A stretch of 64,000 nt of DNA, from assembly GCF_003086295.3 (NCBI RefSeq), contig NC_092048.1, positions 85,788,626 to 85,852,625 on the forward strand. The letters are read 5' to 3'. The position numbers were made by a program, and so were the translations under genes. The stretch is from Arachis hypogaea (lineage: Eukaryota; Streptophyta; Magnoliopsida; Fabales; Fabaceae). The notes beneath the pieces were generated by a model that was given only the letters and a program-made list of their open reading frames with translations, did not search any database and was not told the DNA's origin. Each line of letters opens with the position of its first letter. Within the stretch, counting starts at the first letter, position 1. Of this stretch, positions 11,751 to 22,175 are shown one piece after another.

Positions 11751-14301
11751 TAATGCACGGAAACTTGTCTCTCAACAAATTTTCCTCGGCAAGTATACCG
11801 AATTGTCATCAAGTAAAAACTCACAATAGAGTGAGGTCGAATCCCACAGAGATTAACGGATTAAGCAATCAATAGTTGAATAATTATCCTAGTTAGACGA
11901 ATCATATTGGAGTGATAAGCAGCAGGAATTGTAAATTGACAGAAAAGAAAACAAAAGCAATAAAGTGCAGGAAAGAAGAATGACAGGAATGTAAAATACA
12001 AGAAAGTAAATAACTAAAAGTAAAAAGAAAAGAAAGCATTAAGATAGAAAGATATTGCAATCTCCGGATCAATTGCTTTCATCTCTTCCTCAATCAATGC
12101 ATTCATTGATCTCCTTGGCAATCTTAAGTGATTGGATCCCAATTCCTTGGCAATCCAATCTCTCTAAGCTTGAACAATTTCCTAATTCCTTGATTTAATT
12201 GCTCATGGGAAGAGATGAAGTTTGGTCACTAATTATACCACACACATTCATAGATCAAAGTATTGGTAGGATTAAATGTCCCAATATCCATCCAACCCCC
12301 AACCTAATCCAATGTGAGAGAGCATTTCTATCATGATCTCCTCATTCCTCTTCCAAGGTTCAGAGGAAATCCAAGTATGAGCAATTTCTCCTCTGAGACA
12401 ATTACCCAATTGGATGAAGATCAAAAGCTCTCTAGAAAAATCAAGAGAAAAGAAAGAAGAAGAAGAATAAGAACTACAATTGATCCATTGAATCACAATA
12501 GAGCTCTCTAACCCAATGAAAAGAGTTGGTTGTTCATTGCTCTACCAAAATAGAAAAGAAAGAAAGTGCAGAAAAATAAAGATGAGGATTAAAACTGAAA
12601 TTGAAACTTTAAAGTTCATAAATGGAAAGTACAAACTAGAATTTAACTACTACTAAGAAAAGGAAAAGAAGAGAAAAGGAAGAAGAGTGTAGGAGGGGAG
12701 GGGTCCGAAGACCCACTCCCCTTGGAGTGTGCCAATTCACAGAAGTTCGAATTGGTCTTCACTCTCTCCCCCTTCCTTCAATTTCCCCCTTTCCAGAATG
12801 AATTCAATGTAGAAACTAAGGCCTTTTTATAGGCTCTCCTAAATTACAAAATGAAATAAAATTAAAAGCAAATTACAATGAAATGAAAATTAACTATTCT
12901 AGATGCTTCTTGTGGCCTTGATTGGTTGATAATTGTGGGCTTGCTTGCTTGAGCTTTGAAGTGGACTTGAGAGAGAAGTGAATCAAATTTAGGTCCAGGG
13001 TGACTTGGTGTAATTTCTGCCGTTAGCCACACTAACGCTACAAGTGTGGCGTTAGTGCTAAAGTTAGTGTGGCTAACGTCACACTTGCTATACAGTTAGT
13101 GTTTTTGGGGCTTAAAAGACGCCTCTTGTTTGTACTCCAATTTCATGCCCACTATAAACTATTATATATCGTTAGAAAGATCTGAATGTCATCTTTCTAA
13201 CGCAACTGAAATCATTTCTATTGGACCTTTGTAACTCAAGTTATGATCCTTTGAAGGGGACAGGATCGCTGGCGTAGTCACTGGCGTTATTGGCAAAAGT
13301 GAGTGCCAATAACGTCAGCGTTCAGGTAATAAAATTTCCATGTTGTGGAGTTCAAACTTAGTGTCCACCCCATACTATTATATATTGTTGGAAAGCCCTG
13401 GATGTCTACTTTCCAACCCCTTTGGAAGCGTGTCATTTGAAGCTCTACAGCTCGAGTTACACGTCTTGGAAGGAGAAGAGGTCAGCTGGCCTTACTATAG
13501 GTTGATACCATGTTCATCTTTGCACTTTCGGGGCAGCTTTTCTCCCTCAACTTTAGTGTCCACCATGTAGTGCCATATATACGTAAAAAGCTCTGGAATC
13601 CTACTTTCCAATGCCATTGGAATCACCTCATTTGGAGCTTTGTGGCTCAAGTTATTCTTGTTTAAAGAAGGTTTGGTCAGGCTGCCGGGTGAGATTTTGC
13701 CCACGTTAGTGTCCACATTAGTGGCACTAACGTGGCCTTCTTTACTTTGCAAACATTAGTGGCGTTCACTTTTTCCACTAACTTTCACAGCTACCTCCTT
13801 TGTTCCACGTTAATACCATTAACTTTCTCACTAATGTTGGGTCTTCTCTTCTCTTCCACGTTAGTGGAGCTAACGGGGTCGCTAACGTGGGTCTTCTTGC
13901 CCTTCGCTAACGTTAGTGGCGTTAACGTTCTCACTAACTTTCCAAGCTTTCCTTTCTTCCACTTTAATGGCCATGTTAGTGGCAATAATGTAGCCACTAA
14001 CGTGGCTCTTCTCTGCTTCTTTTGGTCTGAAATCAAGCTAACAAAGTGTATCAAATTAACATACAAGACAAACTTCATTATACTAAGTGTGCTAATAATT
14101 CCCAAAATCAAAACTTCACTTAGTGTGATCTATTTCATCATATTTACCCTGTATATTAGCTAAAATTTACCTATGCTTGAGGTTTTGTTTCATGCAGAGA
14201 TTTTTCATGCTATTATTAATATATTGGCAAAATTTGTATGAAAACTAAACAAAAATCTACTGAAATAACTACTAAAAATAGGCAATGATGCACGCGCATC
14301 A
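11751..14301 (-). repeat. Element B, right LTR (promoter-side LTR of the block)
   Basis: This copy is 2551 bp and ends in GCGCATCA at 14301. Its outer start reads TAATGCACGG instead of TGATGCACGG. It carries the TATA-like box at 12822-12831, the inverted-repeat hairpin at 13279-13318 and the TAACGTTAGTG array at 13695-14010. Confidence 0.9.
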
Positions 14302-14688
14302 GTGGCTTCTGTGACAGTTGCCAGAGAGCTGGTAATTTGCCTCACGGTTATGCCATGCCTCAGCAAGGGATCTTAGAGATTGAGTTGTTTGATGTATGGG
14401 ATATTGACTTCATGGGGCCTTTCCCACCATCATATTCAAACACTTATATCCTGGTGGCAGTAGACTATGTATCTAAATGGGTAGAGGCAATTGCAACACC
14501 CACTAATGATACTAAGACAGTGATGAAGTTCCTCCAGAAGCATATCTTCAGTAGGTTCGGTGTCCCTAGGATACTGATCAGTTATGGAGGCACTCATTTC
14601 TGTAATAAACAGCTTGACTCTACTCTGATCCGATATGGAATTAATCACAATGTGGCAACTCCATATCATCCACAGACAAATGGGCAGG
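14302..14688 (+). pseudogene. pol: pol part 5 of element A: integrase zinc-finger Cys pair and catalytic core
   Basis: Integrase resumes right of B with the Cys pair of the zinc finger (CDSCQRAGN) and the core reading [10 protein letters not shown], with the first catalytic Asp at 14406-14408. The place of the second catalytic Asp is Tyr (ISYGGTHF, codon TAT at 14583-14585), which should abolish activity. The codons expected between the Gly-Phe after B and the Cys pair seem to be missing, so a short deletion is likely. The frame stops at element C, one codon before the catalytic Glu. Confidence 0.92.
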
Positions 14689-16357
14689 TGGTATGCAAAA
14701 TCGTGATCGTTCATTTCTTGGTAACGGCGTCAAAAACTTAATACGCACGTTCATAATTTTAGTTCTTTGTCACAACTTCGCACAACTAACTAGCAAGTGC
14801 ACTGGGTCGTCCAAGTAATAAACCTTACGTGAGTAAGGGTCGATCCCATGGAGATTGTCGGCTTGAAGCAATCTATGGTCACCTTGTAAATCTCATTCAG
14901 GCGGATTTCAAATGGTTATGGTGAATTGATAATTAAAATATAATTAAAATATAAAATAGGATAGAAATACTTATGTAATTCATTGGTGAGAATTTCAGAT
15001 AAGCGTATAGAGATGCTTTTGTTCCTTCTGAACCTCTGCTTCCTGCTATCTTCATCCAATCATTCCTACTCCTTTCCATGGCAAGCTTTATGTAGGGCAT
15101 CACCGTTGTCAATGGCTACTTCCCGTCCTCTCAGTGAAAATAGTCCCAGATGCGCTGTCACCGCATGGATAATCATCTGTCGGTTCTCGATCATACTGGA
15201 ATAGGATTCAGTAATCCTTTTGCGTCTGTCACTACGCCCAGCACTCGCGAGTTTGAAGCTCGTCACAGCCTTCCCTTCCCAGATCCTACTCAAAATACCA
15301 TAGACAAGGTTTAGACTTTCTGGATCTCAAGAATGGCCGCCAATAATTCTAGCCTATACCACGAAGACTCTGATCGTATATCAGGAGGCTAAGAGATATG
15401 CATTCAAGCTTGTTTGCATGTAGAACGGAAGTGTTTGTCAGGCACGCGTTCATAAGTGAGAATGATAATGAACGTCACATAATCATCACATTCATCATGT
15501 TCTTGTGTGCAAATGAATATCTTAGAGAAGAAATAGGCTTGAATTGAATAGAAAAACAATAGTACTTTGCATTAATTCATGAGGAACAGCAGAGCTCCAC
15601 ACCTTAATCTATGTTGTGTAGAAACTCTACCGTTGAAAATACATAAGTGATAATGGTCCAGGCATGGCCGAATGGCCAGCCTCCCAAAGAGGGTTCAATC
15701 ATCAAAACATGATCTAAAGATCAGATCTAAAAACAATAGTAAAAAGTTCTATTTATACTAAACTAGTTACTAGGGTTTACAAAGATGAGTAAATGATGCA
15801 GAAATCTACTTTCGGGCCCACTTGGTGTGTGCTTGGGCTGAGCATTGAAGCTTTCACATGTAGAGGTCTTCCTTGGAGTTAAACGCCAGTTTGTAACCTG
15901 TTTCTGGCGTTTAACCCTGCTTTGCAACCTGTTTCTGGCGTTTAACTCTAGAATAGGGCAGAAAGCTGGCGTTAAACGCCAGTTTGCGTCATCTAAAATC
16001 GAGCAAGGTATTGGCTATTATATATTGCTGGAAAGCCCTAGATGTCTATTTTCCAACGCAATTAAGAGCGCGCCATTTGGATTCTTGTAGCTCCAGAAAA
16101 TCTACTTTAAGTGTAGGGAGGTCAGAATCCAACAGCATCTGCAGTCCTTCTTCAACCTCTGAATCTGATTTTTGCTCAAGTCCCTCAATTTCAGCCAGAA
16201 ATTACCTGAAATCATAGAAAAACACACAAACTCATAGTAAAGTCCAGAAATATAAATTTTATTTAAAAACTAATAAAAATATACTAAAAACTAACTAAAT
16301 CATACTAAAAACTATGTAAAAACACTGCCAAAAAGCGTATAAATTATCCGCTCATCA
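14689..16357 (-). repeat. Element C, 3' LTR
   Basis: The 1669-bp LTR has ends TGATGAGCGG... and ...GCATACCA when read on the - strand. It contains a palindromic GGCGTTTAACGCC array at about 15868-15995 and the shared module with ATTATATATTGCTGGAAAGC at about 16013-16100. Confidence 0.9.
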
Positions 16358-16375
16358 CAACATCAAATTTAAATT

Positions 16376-16395
16376 GTTGCTTGTCCCCAAGCAAC
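16376..16395 (-). other. Hairpin beside the PPT-position motif, element C
   Basis: The - strand reads GTTGCTT, loop GGGGAC, AAGCAAC: a 7-bp perfect stem. It is followed by AATTTAAATTTGATG and the LTR. The same arrangement stands at 27510-27529, 37010-37029, 6047-6066, 10189-10208 and, with a different stem, 34586-34601. Confidence 0.8.
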
Positions 16396-17523
16396 TGAAA
16401 ACAAATAGGATAAAAAGAAGAGAATATACTATAAATTCCAAAATATCAATGAAACTTAGCTCCAATCAGATGAGCGGGACTAGTAGCTTTTTGCCTCTTG
16501 AATAGTTTTGGCATCTCACTTTATCCATTGAAGTTCAGAATGATTGGCATCTATAGGAACTTAGATTTTAGATAGTGTTATTGATTCCCCTAGTTTAGTA
16601 TGTTGATTCTTGAACACAGCTACTTTATGAGTCTTGGCCGTGGCCCTAAGCACTCTGTTTTCCAGTATTACCACCGGATACATACATGCCACAGACACAT
16701 AACTGGGTGAACCTTTTCAGATTGTGACTCGACTTTGCTAAAGTCCCCAATTAGAGGTGTCCAGGGTTCTTAAGCACACTCTTTTTTTTTTTTGCTTTGG
16801 ACCTTGACTTTAACCGCTCAGTCTCAAGCTTTCACTTAACACCTTCACGCCACAAGCACATGGTTAGGGACAGCTTGGTTTAGCCGCTTAGGCCAGGATT
16901 TTATTCCTTTAGGCCCTCCTATCCACTGATGCTCAAAGCCTTGGATCCTTTTTATTACCCTTGCCTTTTGGTTTTAAGGGCTATTGGCTTTTTGCTCTTG
17001 CCTTTTGGTTTAAAGAGCTTTTGGCTTTTTCTGCTTGCTTTTTCTTTTTCTTTTTTTTTTCGCCATTTTTCTTTTCTCTTCTCTTTTTTTTTTGCAAGAT
17101 TTTGTATTCACTACTTTTTCTTGCTTCAAGAATTAATTTTATGATTTTTCAGATTATCAATAACATTTCTCCTTTTTCATCATTCTTTCAAGAGCCAACA
17201 TATTTAACATTCATAAACCACAATATCAAAAGACATATGCACTATTCAAGCATTCATTCAGAAAACAAAAAGTATTTTCACCACATCAAAATAATTAAAC
17301 TAGTTTCAAGGATGAATTCGAAACCATGTACTTCTTGTTCTTTTGTTTTTAGAACAGTTTTCAATTAAGAGAGGTGATGGATTCATAGGACATTCATAGC
17401 TTTAAGACATAGACACTTAAACACTAATGATCATGTAATAAAGACACAAACATAAATAAACATAAAGCATAGTAAACGAAAAACAGGAAAATAAGAACAA
17501 GGAGATTAAGGAACGGGTCCACC
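16396..17523 (-). other. 3' untranslated region of element C
   Basis: No coding is seen. The region contains a long + strand pyrimidine tract (about 17040-17095, purine-rich in the element's sense). It aligns with 26375-27509 of A, 37030-38139 of J, 60266-61020 of K and parts of B. Confidence 0.7.
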
Positions 17524-18675
17524 TTAGTGAGGGTGGCGTCTTCCTCTTCTTGAAGAACCAATGTTGCTCTTGAGCTCCTCTATGTCTCTTCCTTGTCTTT
17601 GTTGCTCCTCCCTCATAGCTCTTTGATCTTCTCTAATCTCATGGAGGATGATGGAGTGCTCTTGGTGCTCCATCCTTAGTTGTCCCATGTTGGAACTTAA
17701 TTCTCCTAGGGAAGTGTTGATTTGTTCCCAATAGTTTTGTGGAGGGAAGTGCATCCCTTGAGGCATCTCAGGGATTTCATGGTGAGGAATTTCCTCATGC
17801 TCTTGTTGAGGTCCATGATCTCTTGTTTGTTCCATCCTTTTCTTAGTGATGGGCTTGTCCTCATCAATGAGGATGTCTCCCTCTATGTCAATTTCAGCCG
17901 AATTGCAGAGGTAGCAAATGAGGTGAGGAAAGGCTAACCTTGCCAAAGTGGAAGACTTGTCAGCCACCTTATAGAGTTCTTGAGGTATAATCTCATGAAC
18001 TACCACTTCCTCCCCAATCATGATACTATGGATCATTATGACCCGGTCTACAGTAACTTCAGACCGGTTGCTAGTAGGAATAATTGAGCGTTGGATGAAC
18101 TCCAACCATCCTCTAGCTACAGGCTTAAGGTCCGGTCTTCTCAATTGAACCGGGTTGCCTCTTGAGTCAACTTTCCATTGAGCTCCTTCCACACATATGT
18201 CCATGAGGACTTGGTCTAACCTTTGATCAAAGTTGACTCTTCTAGTGTAGGGGCGTGCGTTTTCTTGCATCATTGGCAAGTTGAACGCCAACCTTACAAT
18301 TTCCGGACTGAAATCTAAGTATTTCCCCCAAACCATGGTAAGCCAATTCTTTGGATTTGGGTTCACACTTTGATCATGGTTCCTAGTGATCCATGCGTTT
18401 GCATAGAACTCTTGAACCATTAAGATCCCGACTTGTTGAATAGGATTAGAGAGAACTTCCCATCCTCTTCTTTTAATCTCTTGTCGGATCTCCGGATATT
18501 CGCTCTTTTTGAGCTTGAAAGGAACCTCAGGGATCACTTTCTTCTTGGCCACAACTTCATAGAAGTGGTCTTGATGGACCTTTGAGATGAATCTCTCTAT
18601 CTCCCATGACTCAGAGGTGGAAGCAATTGCCTTCCCTTTCCTCTTTCTTGAGGTTTCTTTGGCCTTAGGTGCCAT
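17524..18675 (-). CDS. Post-pol ORF (aORF) of element C, intact, 383 aa
   Basis: The protein begins MAPKAKETSRKRKGKAIAS, a basic N-terminus that could be a nuclear signal. A middle domain (about residues 20-260) is shared with A, D, J and K: EFYANAWITRN, VARGWLEFIQRSIIPTSNRS, IMIHSIMIGEEV. A charged linker follows, then a likely coiled coil (about residues 315-370, INTSLGELSSNMGQLRMEHQ and onward) and a basic tail SSRRGRRHPH. It resembles proteins annotated as 'putative plant transposon protein' from similar elements. No signal peptide or membrane segment is seen, so an envelope role is not supported. The start is chosen because A, J and K share it. It is the only intact long frame in C; function unknown. 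Confidence 0.85.
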   Translation of the reverse strand: MAPKAKETSRKRKGKAIASTSESWEIERFISKVHQDHFYEVVAKKKVIPEVPFKLKKSEYPEIRQEIKRRGWEVLSNPIQQVGILMVQEFYANAWITRNHDQSVNPNPKNWLTMVWGKYLDFSPEIVRLAFNLPMMQENARPYTRRVNFDQRLDQVLMDICVEGAQWKVDSRGNPVQLRRPDLKPVARGWLEFIQRSIIPTSNRSEVTVDRVIMIHSIMIGEEVVVHEIIPQELYKVADKSSTLARLAFPHLICYLCNSAEIDIEGDILIDEDKPITKKRMEQTRDHGPQQEHEEIPHHEIPEMPQGMHFPPQNYWEQINTSLGELSSNMGQLRMEHQEHSIILHEIREDQRAMREEQQRQGRDIEELKSNIGSSRRGRRHPH

Positions 18676-18714
18676 TAATGGTTATGGAAAAACAAAAAGC
18701 AATGCTTTTACCAT

Positions 18715-18748
18715 ACCAAACTTAAATGTTTGCTCGTCCCCGAGCAAA
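18715..18748 (-). other. Hairpin plus TAAGTTTGGTAT module upstream of aORF, element C
   Basis: In the element's sense an 8-bp perfect stem TTTGCTCG/CGAGCAAA with a 4-nt loop (18729-18748) precedes TAAGTTTGGTAT (18713-18724). The aORF ATG follows about 38-40 nt later. A and K have the same arrangement at the same distance. Confidence 0.75.
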
Positions 18749-19169
18749 AGAAGAAAGAAAGAAGGAGAAGAGGAAGAAAAATGGAGGAGAGGGAGAGAGG
18801 TGTGTATTTGGCCAAGGGGAAGAAGAAAGGGTTGTGTTGGGTGAAAAAGAAGAAGGAATGAGGGGTTTATATAGGAGTGGGGGGAGGTTTAAGGTTCGGC
18901 CATTAGGGTTGGGTTTGGGAGGAAAAAGAGTTTGAATTTTGGAGGTAGGTGGGGTTTATGGGGAAGAGTGGAGGGATGTGAGTGGTTAAGAGGTGATGAG
19001 GAAGAGTGATTGAGGTGATTGGTGAAGGGTATTTGGGGAAGAGGATTATGAAAAAGTGTGAAGAGAGAGAGTTAGGGTGGGTGGGGATCCTGTGGGGTCC
19101 ACAGATCCTGTGGGGGATCCTGTGGGTCCACAGATCCTGAGGGGTCAAGGATTTAGCATCCCTGCTCCA
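18749..19169 (-). other. Non-coding spacer upstream of aORF, element C
   Basis: The + strand is rich in GGAAGA, GTGGG and similar repeats. I see no conserved frame. The equivalent region in J is 39338-39780. Confidence 0.5.
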
Positions 19170-19320
19170 ATTAGGCGTGCAAAACGCCCTTTGTATGCAA
19201 TACTGGCGTTTAACGCCAGACTGCTGCCTATTTTTGGCGTTAAACGCCCAAATGTAGCCTGTTTCTGGCGTTTAACGCCAGGTTAATGCTTGTTTCTGGC
19301 GTTTAAACGCCAAAGTGCTC
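19170..19320. repeat. Palindromic GGCGTTTAACGCC array, element C internal
   Basis: Four to five units of 30-35 bp carry the core TGGCGTTTAACGCCAG. It lies between the end-of-pol hairpin and the aORF, the same place as in A, J and K. Confidence 0.85.
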
Positions 19321-19458
19321 TTTCTCCAGGGTGTGCTATTTCTTCTGCTGTTTTTGATTCTGTTTTTAATTTTTCAGTTGTTCTTGTGACTTCACATGAT
19401 CATCAACCTAATAAAACATGAAATAACAATAAAAATACAATAGATATGATTAAATAAC

Positions 19459-19476
19459 ATTGGGTTGCCTCCCAAC
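19459..19476 (-). other. End-of-pol hairpin, element C
   Basis: The - strand reads GTTGGG, loop AGGCAA, CCCAAT, a six-pair stem with one G-U. It follows the conserved GAAGCACTT block. In C it lies outside any frame, about 40 nt beyond the protease stop. Confidence 0.75.
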
Positions 19477-19514
19477 AAGTGCTTCTTTAATGTCAATAGC
19501 TTGATAGTAAGCTC

Positions 19515-20486
19515 TCATGGAGCCTCACAGATGTTCAGAGCATTGTTGGAACCTCCCAACACTAAACTTAGAGTTTGAATGTGGGGGTTCAACACCAAAC
19601 TTAGAGTTTGGTTGTGCCCTCCCAACACAAACTTAGGGTTTGACTGTGGGGGCTTTGGTTGACTCTGCAGTGAGAGAAGCTTTTCATGCTTCCTTTCCAT
19701 GGTTACAGAAGGAGATCTTTGAGTCTTAAATACAAGGTAATCCTCATTCAGTTGAAGGACCAACTCTCCTCTGTTCACATCAATCACAGCTCTTGCTGTG
19801 GCTAGGAAAGGTCTTCCAAGGATGATGGATTCATCCTTATCCTTCTCGGTGTCTAGGATTATGAAATCAGCAGGAATGTAAAGGCCTTCAACCTTTACTA
19901 ACACGTCCTCTACTAGTCCATAAGCCTATTTTCTTGAGTTGTCTGCCATCTCTAATGAGATTCTGGCATCTTACACCTCAAAGATCCCAAGTTTCTCTAT
20001 TACAGAGAGTGGCATAAGGTTAATGCCTGACCCCAGGTCACACAGAACCTTCTCAAAGGTCATGGTGCCTACGTTACAGGGAATTAGGAATTTACCAGGA
20101 TCCTGTTTCTTTTGAGGTAATTTCTGCCTATCCAATGCATTTAGTTCATTGGTGAGCAAGGGAGGTTCGTCTTCCCAAGTCTCCTTACCAAATAGCTTGG
20201 CATTCAGCTTCATGATTGCTCCTAAATACTGGGTAACTTGCCCTTTAACAATGTCTTCATCTTCTTCAGAAGATGAATAGTCATCAGAGCTCATAAATGG
20301 TAAAAGGAGGTTTAATGGAATCTCTATTGTCTCTACATGAGCCTTAGATTCCTTTGGTTCCTCAAAGGGAAACTCCTTATTGGTCACTGAACGTCCCAGG
20401 AGATTTTCCTCACTAGGATTCACGTCCTCCTCCTCCTCTTTGGGTTCGGCCACACCAAGTAAGGTTATGGCCTTGCACTCTCTCAT
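19515..20486 (-). pseudogene. Protease region of element C, with two in-frame stops
   Basis: The active-site stretch reads VLCDLGSGINLMPLSVIEKL and the later ILGRPFLATARAVIDV is clear. TAA at 19971-19973 (CAA in J and K) and TAG at 19926-19928 interrupt the frame; the TAG is shared with J but not K. The tail after protease holds three copies of an AAACTTAGAGTTTG motif (19556-19640). Upstream is an acidic segment (SSDDYSSSEEDED). Confidence 0.9.
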
Positions 20487-21570
20487 TTTGTATTCTCTTC
20501 TATATTGCTTGGGAGAGTACTAGGAGGAGTTTCAGTGACTCTTTTACTCAGCTGGCCCACTTGTGCCTCCAAATTTCTTATGGAGGACCTTGTTTCATTC
20601 ATGAAACTTAGAGTGGCCTTAGATAGATCAGAGACTATATTTGCTAAGCTAGATGGATTCTGCTCAGAATTCTCTGTCTGTTGCTGAGTGGATGATGGAA
20701 AAGGCTTGCTATTGCTAAACCTGTTTCTTCCACCATTATTAAGGCCTTGTTGAGGCTATTGTTGATCCTTCCATGAGAAATTTAGATGATTTCTCCATGA
20801 GGGATTATAGGTGTTTCCATAGGGTTCACCCATGCAATTCACCTCTGCTATTGCAGGGTTCTCAGGATCATAAGCTTCTTCTTCAGAAGATGCCTCTTGA
20901 GTATTGTTGGATGCAGCTTGCAATCCATTCAGACTCTGAGAAATCATATTGACTTGCTGAGTCAATATTTTACTCTGAGCCAATATGGCATTCAGAGTAT
21001 CAATTTCAAGAACTCCCTTCCTCTGAGGCGTCCCATTACTCACAGGATTCCTTTCAGAAGTGTACATGAACTAGTTATTTGCAACCATGTCAATGAGTTC
21101 CTGAGCTTCTGCAGGCATTTTCTTTAGGTGAATAGATCCACCTGCAGAATGGTCCAATGACATCTTTGATAATTCAGACAGACCATCATAGAATATATCC
21201 AGGATGGTCCATTCTGAAAGCATGTCAGAAGGACACTTTTTAGTCAGTTGCTTATATCTCTCCCAAGCTTCATAGAGGGATTCACCTTCTTTCTGTTTGA
21301 AGGTTTGAACATCCACTCTAAGCTTGCTAAGCTTTTGAGGAGGAAAGAACTTGGCTAAGAAAGCCGTGACCAGCTTATCCCAAGAGTTCAGGCTATCTTT
21401 AGGTTGAGAGTCCAACCATATTCTAGCTCTGTCTCTTACAGCAAACGGGAAAAGCATAAGCCTGTAGACCTCAGGATCAACCCCATTGGTCTTAACAGTA
21501 TCACAGATTTGCAAGAATTCAGTTAAGAACTGAAAAGGATCTTCTGATGGAAGTCCATGAAACTTGCAGT
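20487..21570 (-). pseudogene. gag: gag of element C, 5'-truncated and broken
   Basis: The core gag domain is well kept (VYRLMLFPFAVRDRARIWLD, FPPQKLSKLRVDVQTFKQ). A TAG at 21068-21070 replaces a Gln codon of J, and a frameshift separates it from the protease frame. Gag codons before about 21600 are missing: sequence matching J at about 42256 runs directly into J's leader (about 43503), a deletion of about 1.25 kb. Confidence 0.88.
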
Positions 21571-22149
21571 TCTATTACATCAGAGAAACTAATTGAGGCT
21601 TTAGCTCAAAATTGTTTGCTCCAATGCATGCAAGAACACTTTGAATGTCAAGATGAACACCAAAAACACTTTGAAGATCAAGATGAACATCAAGACTTAT
21701 TTTTGAAAATTTTTAAGAAAAGAGAAACATGCAAGACACCAAACATAGAAATTTTCAAACTTTAGATACTAACAAATTGAAAATGCATATGAAAAACAAG
21801 AAAAGACACAAAACATGAAAATGCAAAGATCAAACAAAGAAGATCATCAAGAACAACTTGAAGATTATGAAGAACACCATGCATGGGTTTTCGAAAATTT
21901 TAATGAAATTAAAAAGATGCAATTGACACCAAACTAAAAATTGACACAAGACTCAAACAATAAACATCAAATTTTTGGTTTTTATGATTTTATAAGAATT
22001 TTTTGGTTTTTTCGAAAATTATTTTGGGAAAAACGAAAAAGAAGAAATTTTTTTTATATTATTTTCGAAAATAAGAAATATAAAAGCTTAAAAATAAAAT
22101 AAAATTACCTAATCTGAGCAACAAGATGAACCGTTAGTTGTCCACGAAC
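21571..22149 (-). other. Remaining 5' leader of element C
   Basis: The leader is AT-rich and non-coding, with several TTTTCGAAAA palindromes and ACACCAAACTA/ACACCAAACATA motifs. It is shorter than J's leader because of the deletion that also removed the start of gag. Confidence 0.6.
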
Positions 22150-22169
22150 AATCCCCGGCAACGGCGCCA
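22150..22169 (-). promoter_or_regulatory. Primer-binding site, tRNA-Asp, element C
   Basis: The - strand reads TGGCGCCGTTGCCGGGGATT, a perfect match to the tRNA-Asp 3' end, 6 nt from the LTR. Confidence 0.9.
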
Positions 22170-22175
22170 AAAACT

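Larger units (their letters stand above)
4180..14301 (-). mobile_element. Element B: non-coding LTR element with three LTRs and two internal regions in tandem
   Basis: Order is LTR (4180-6029), internal (6030-7608), LTR (7609-10171), internal (10172-11750), LTR (11751-14301). Both internal regions are 1579 bp. LTR ends are TGATGC...GCATCA. Each internal region has a tRNA-Asp PBS beside its right LTR and a PPT-position motif beside its left LTR, so transcription is leftward. The whole block is flanked by GTCGC (4175-4179) and GTGGC (14302-14306), a 5-bp target duplication with one difference, which implies one insertion followed by tandem growth. No protein domain is visible. The internal region matches the 3' untranslated part of A, C and J. 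Confidence 0.92.
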
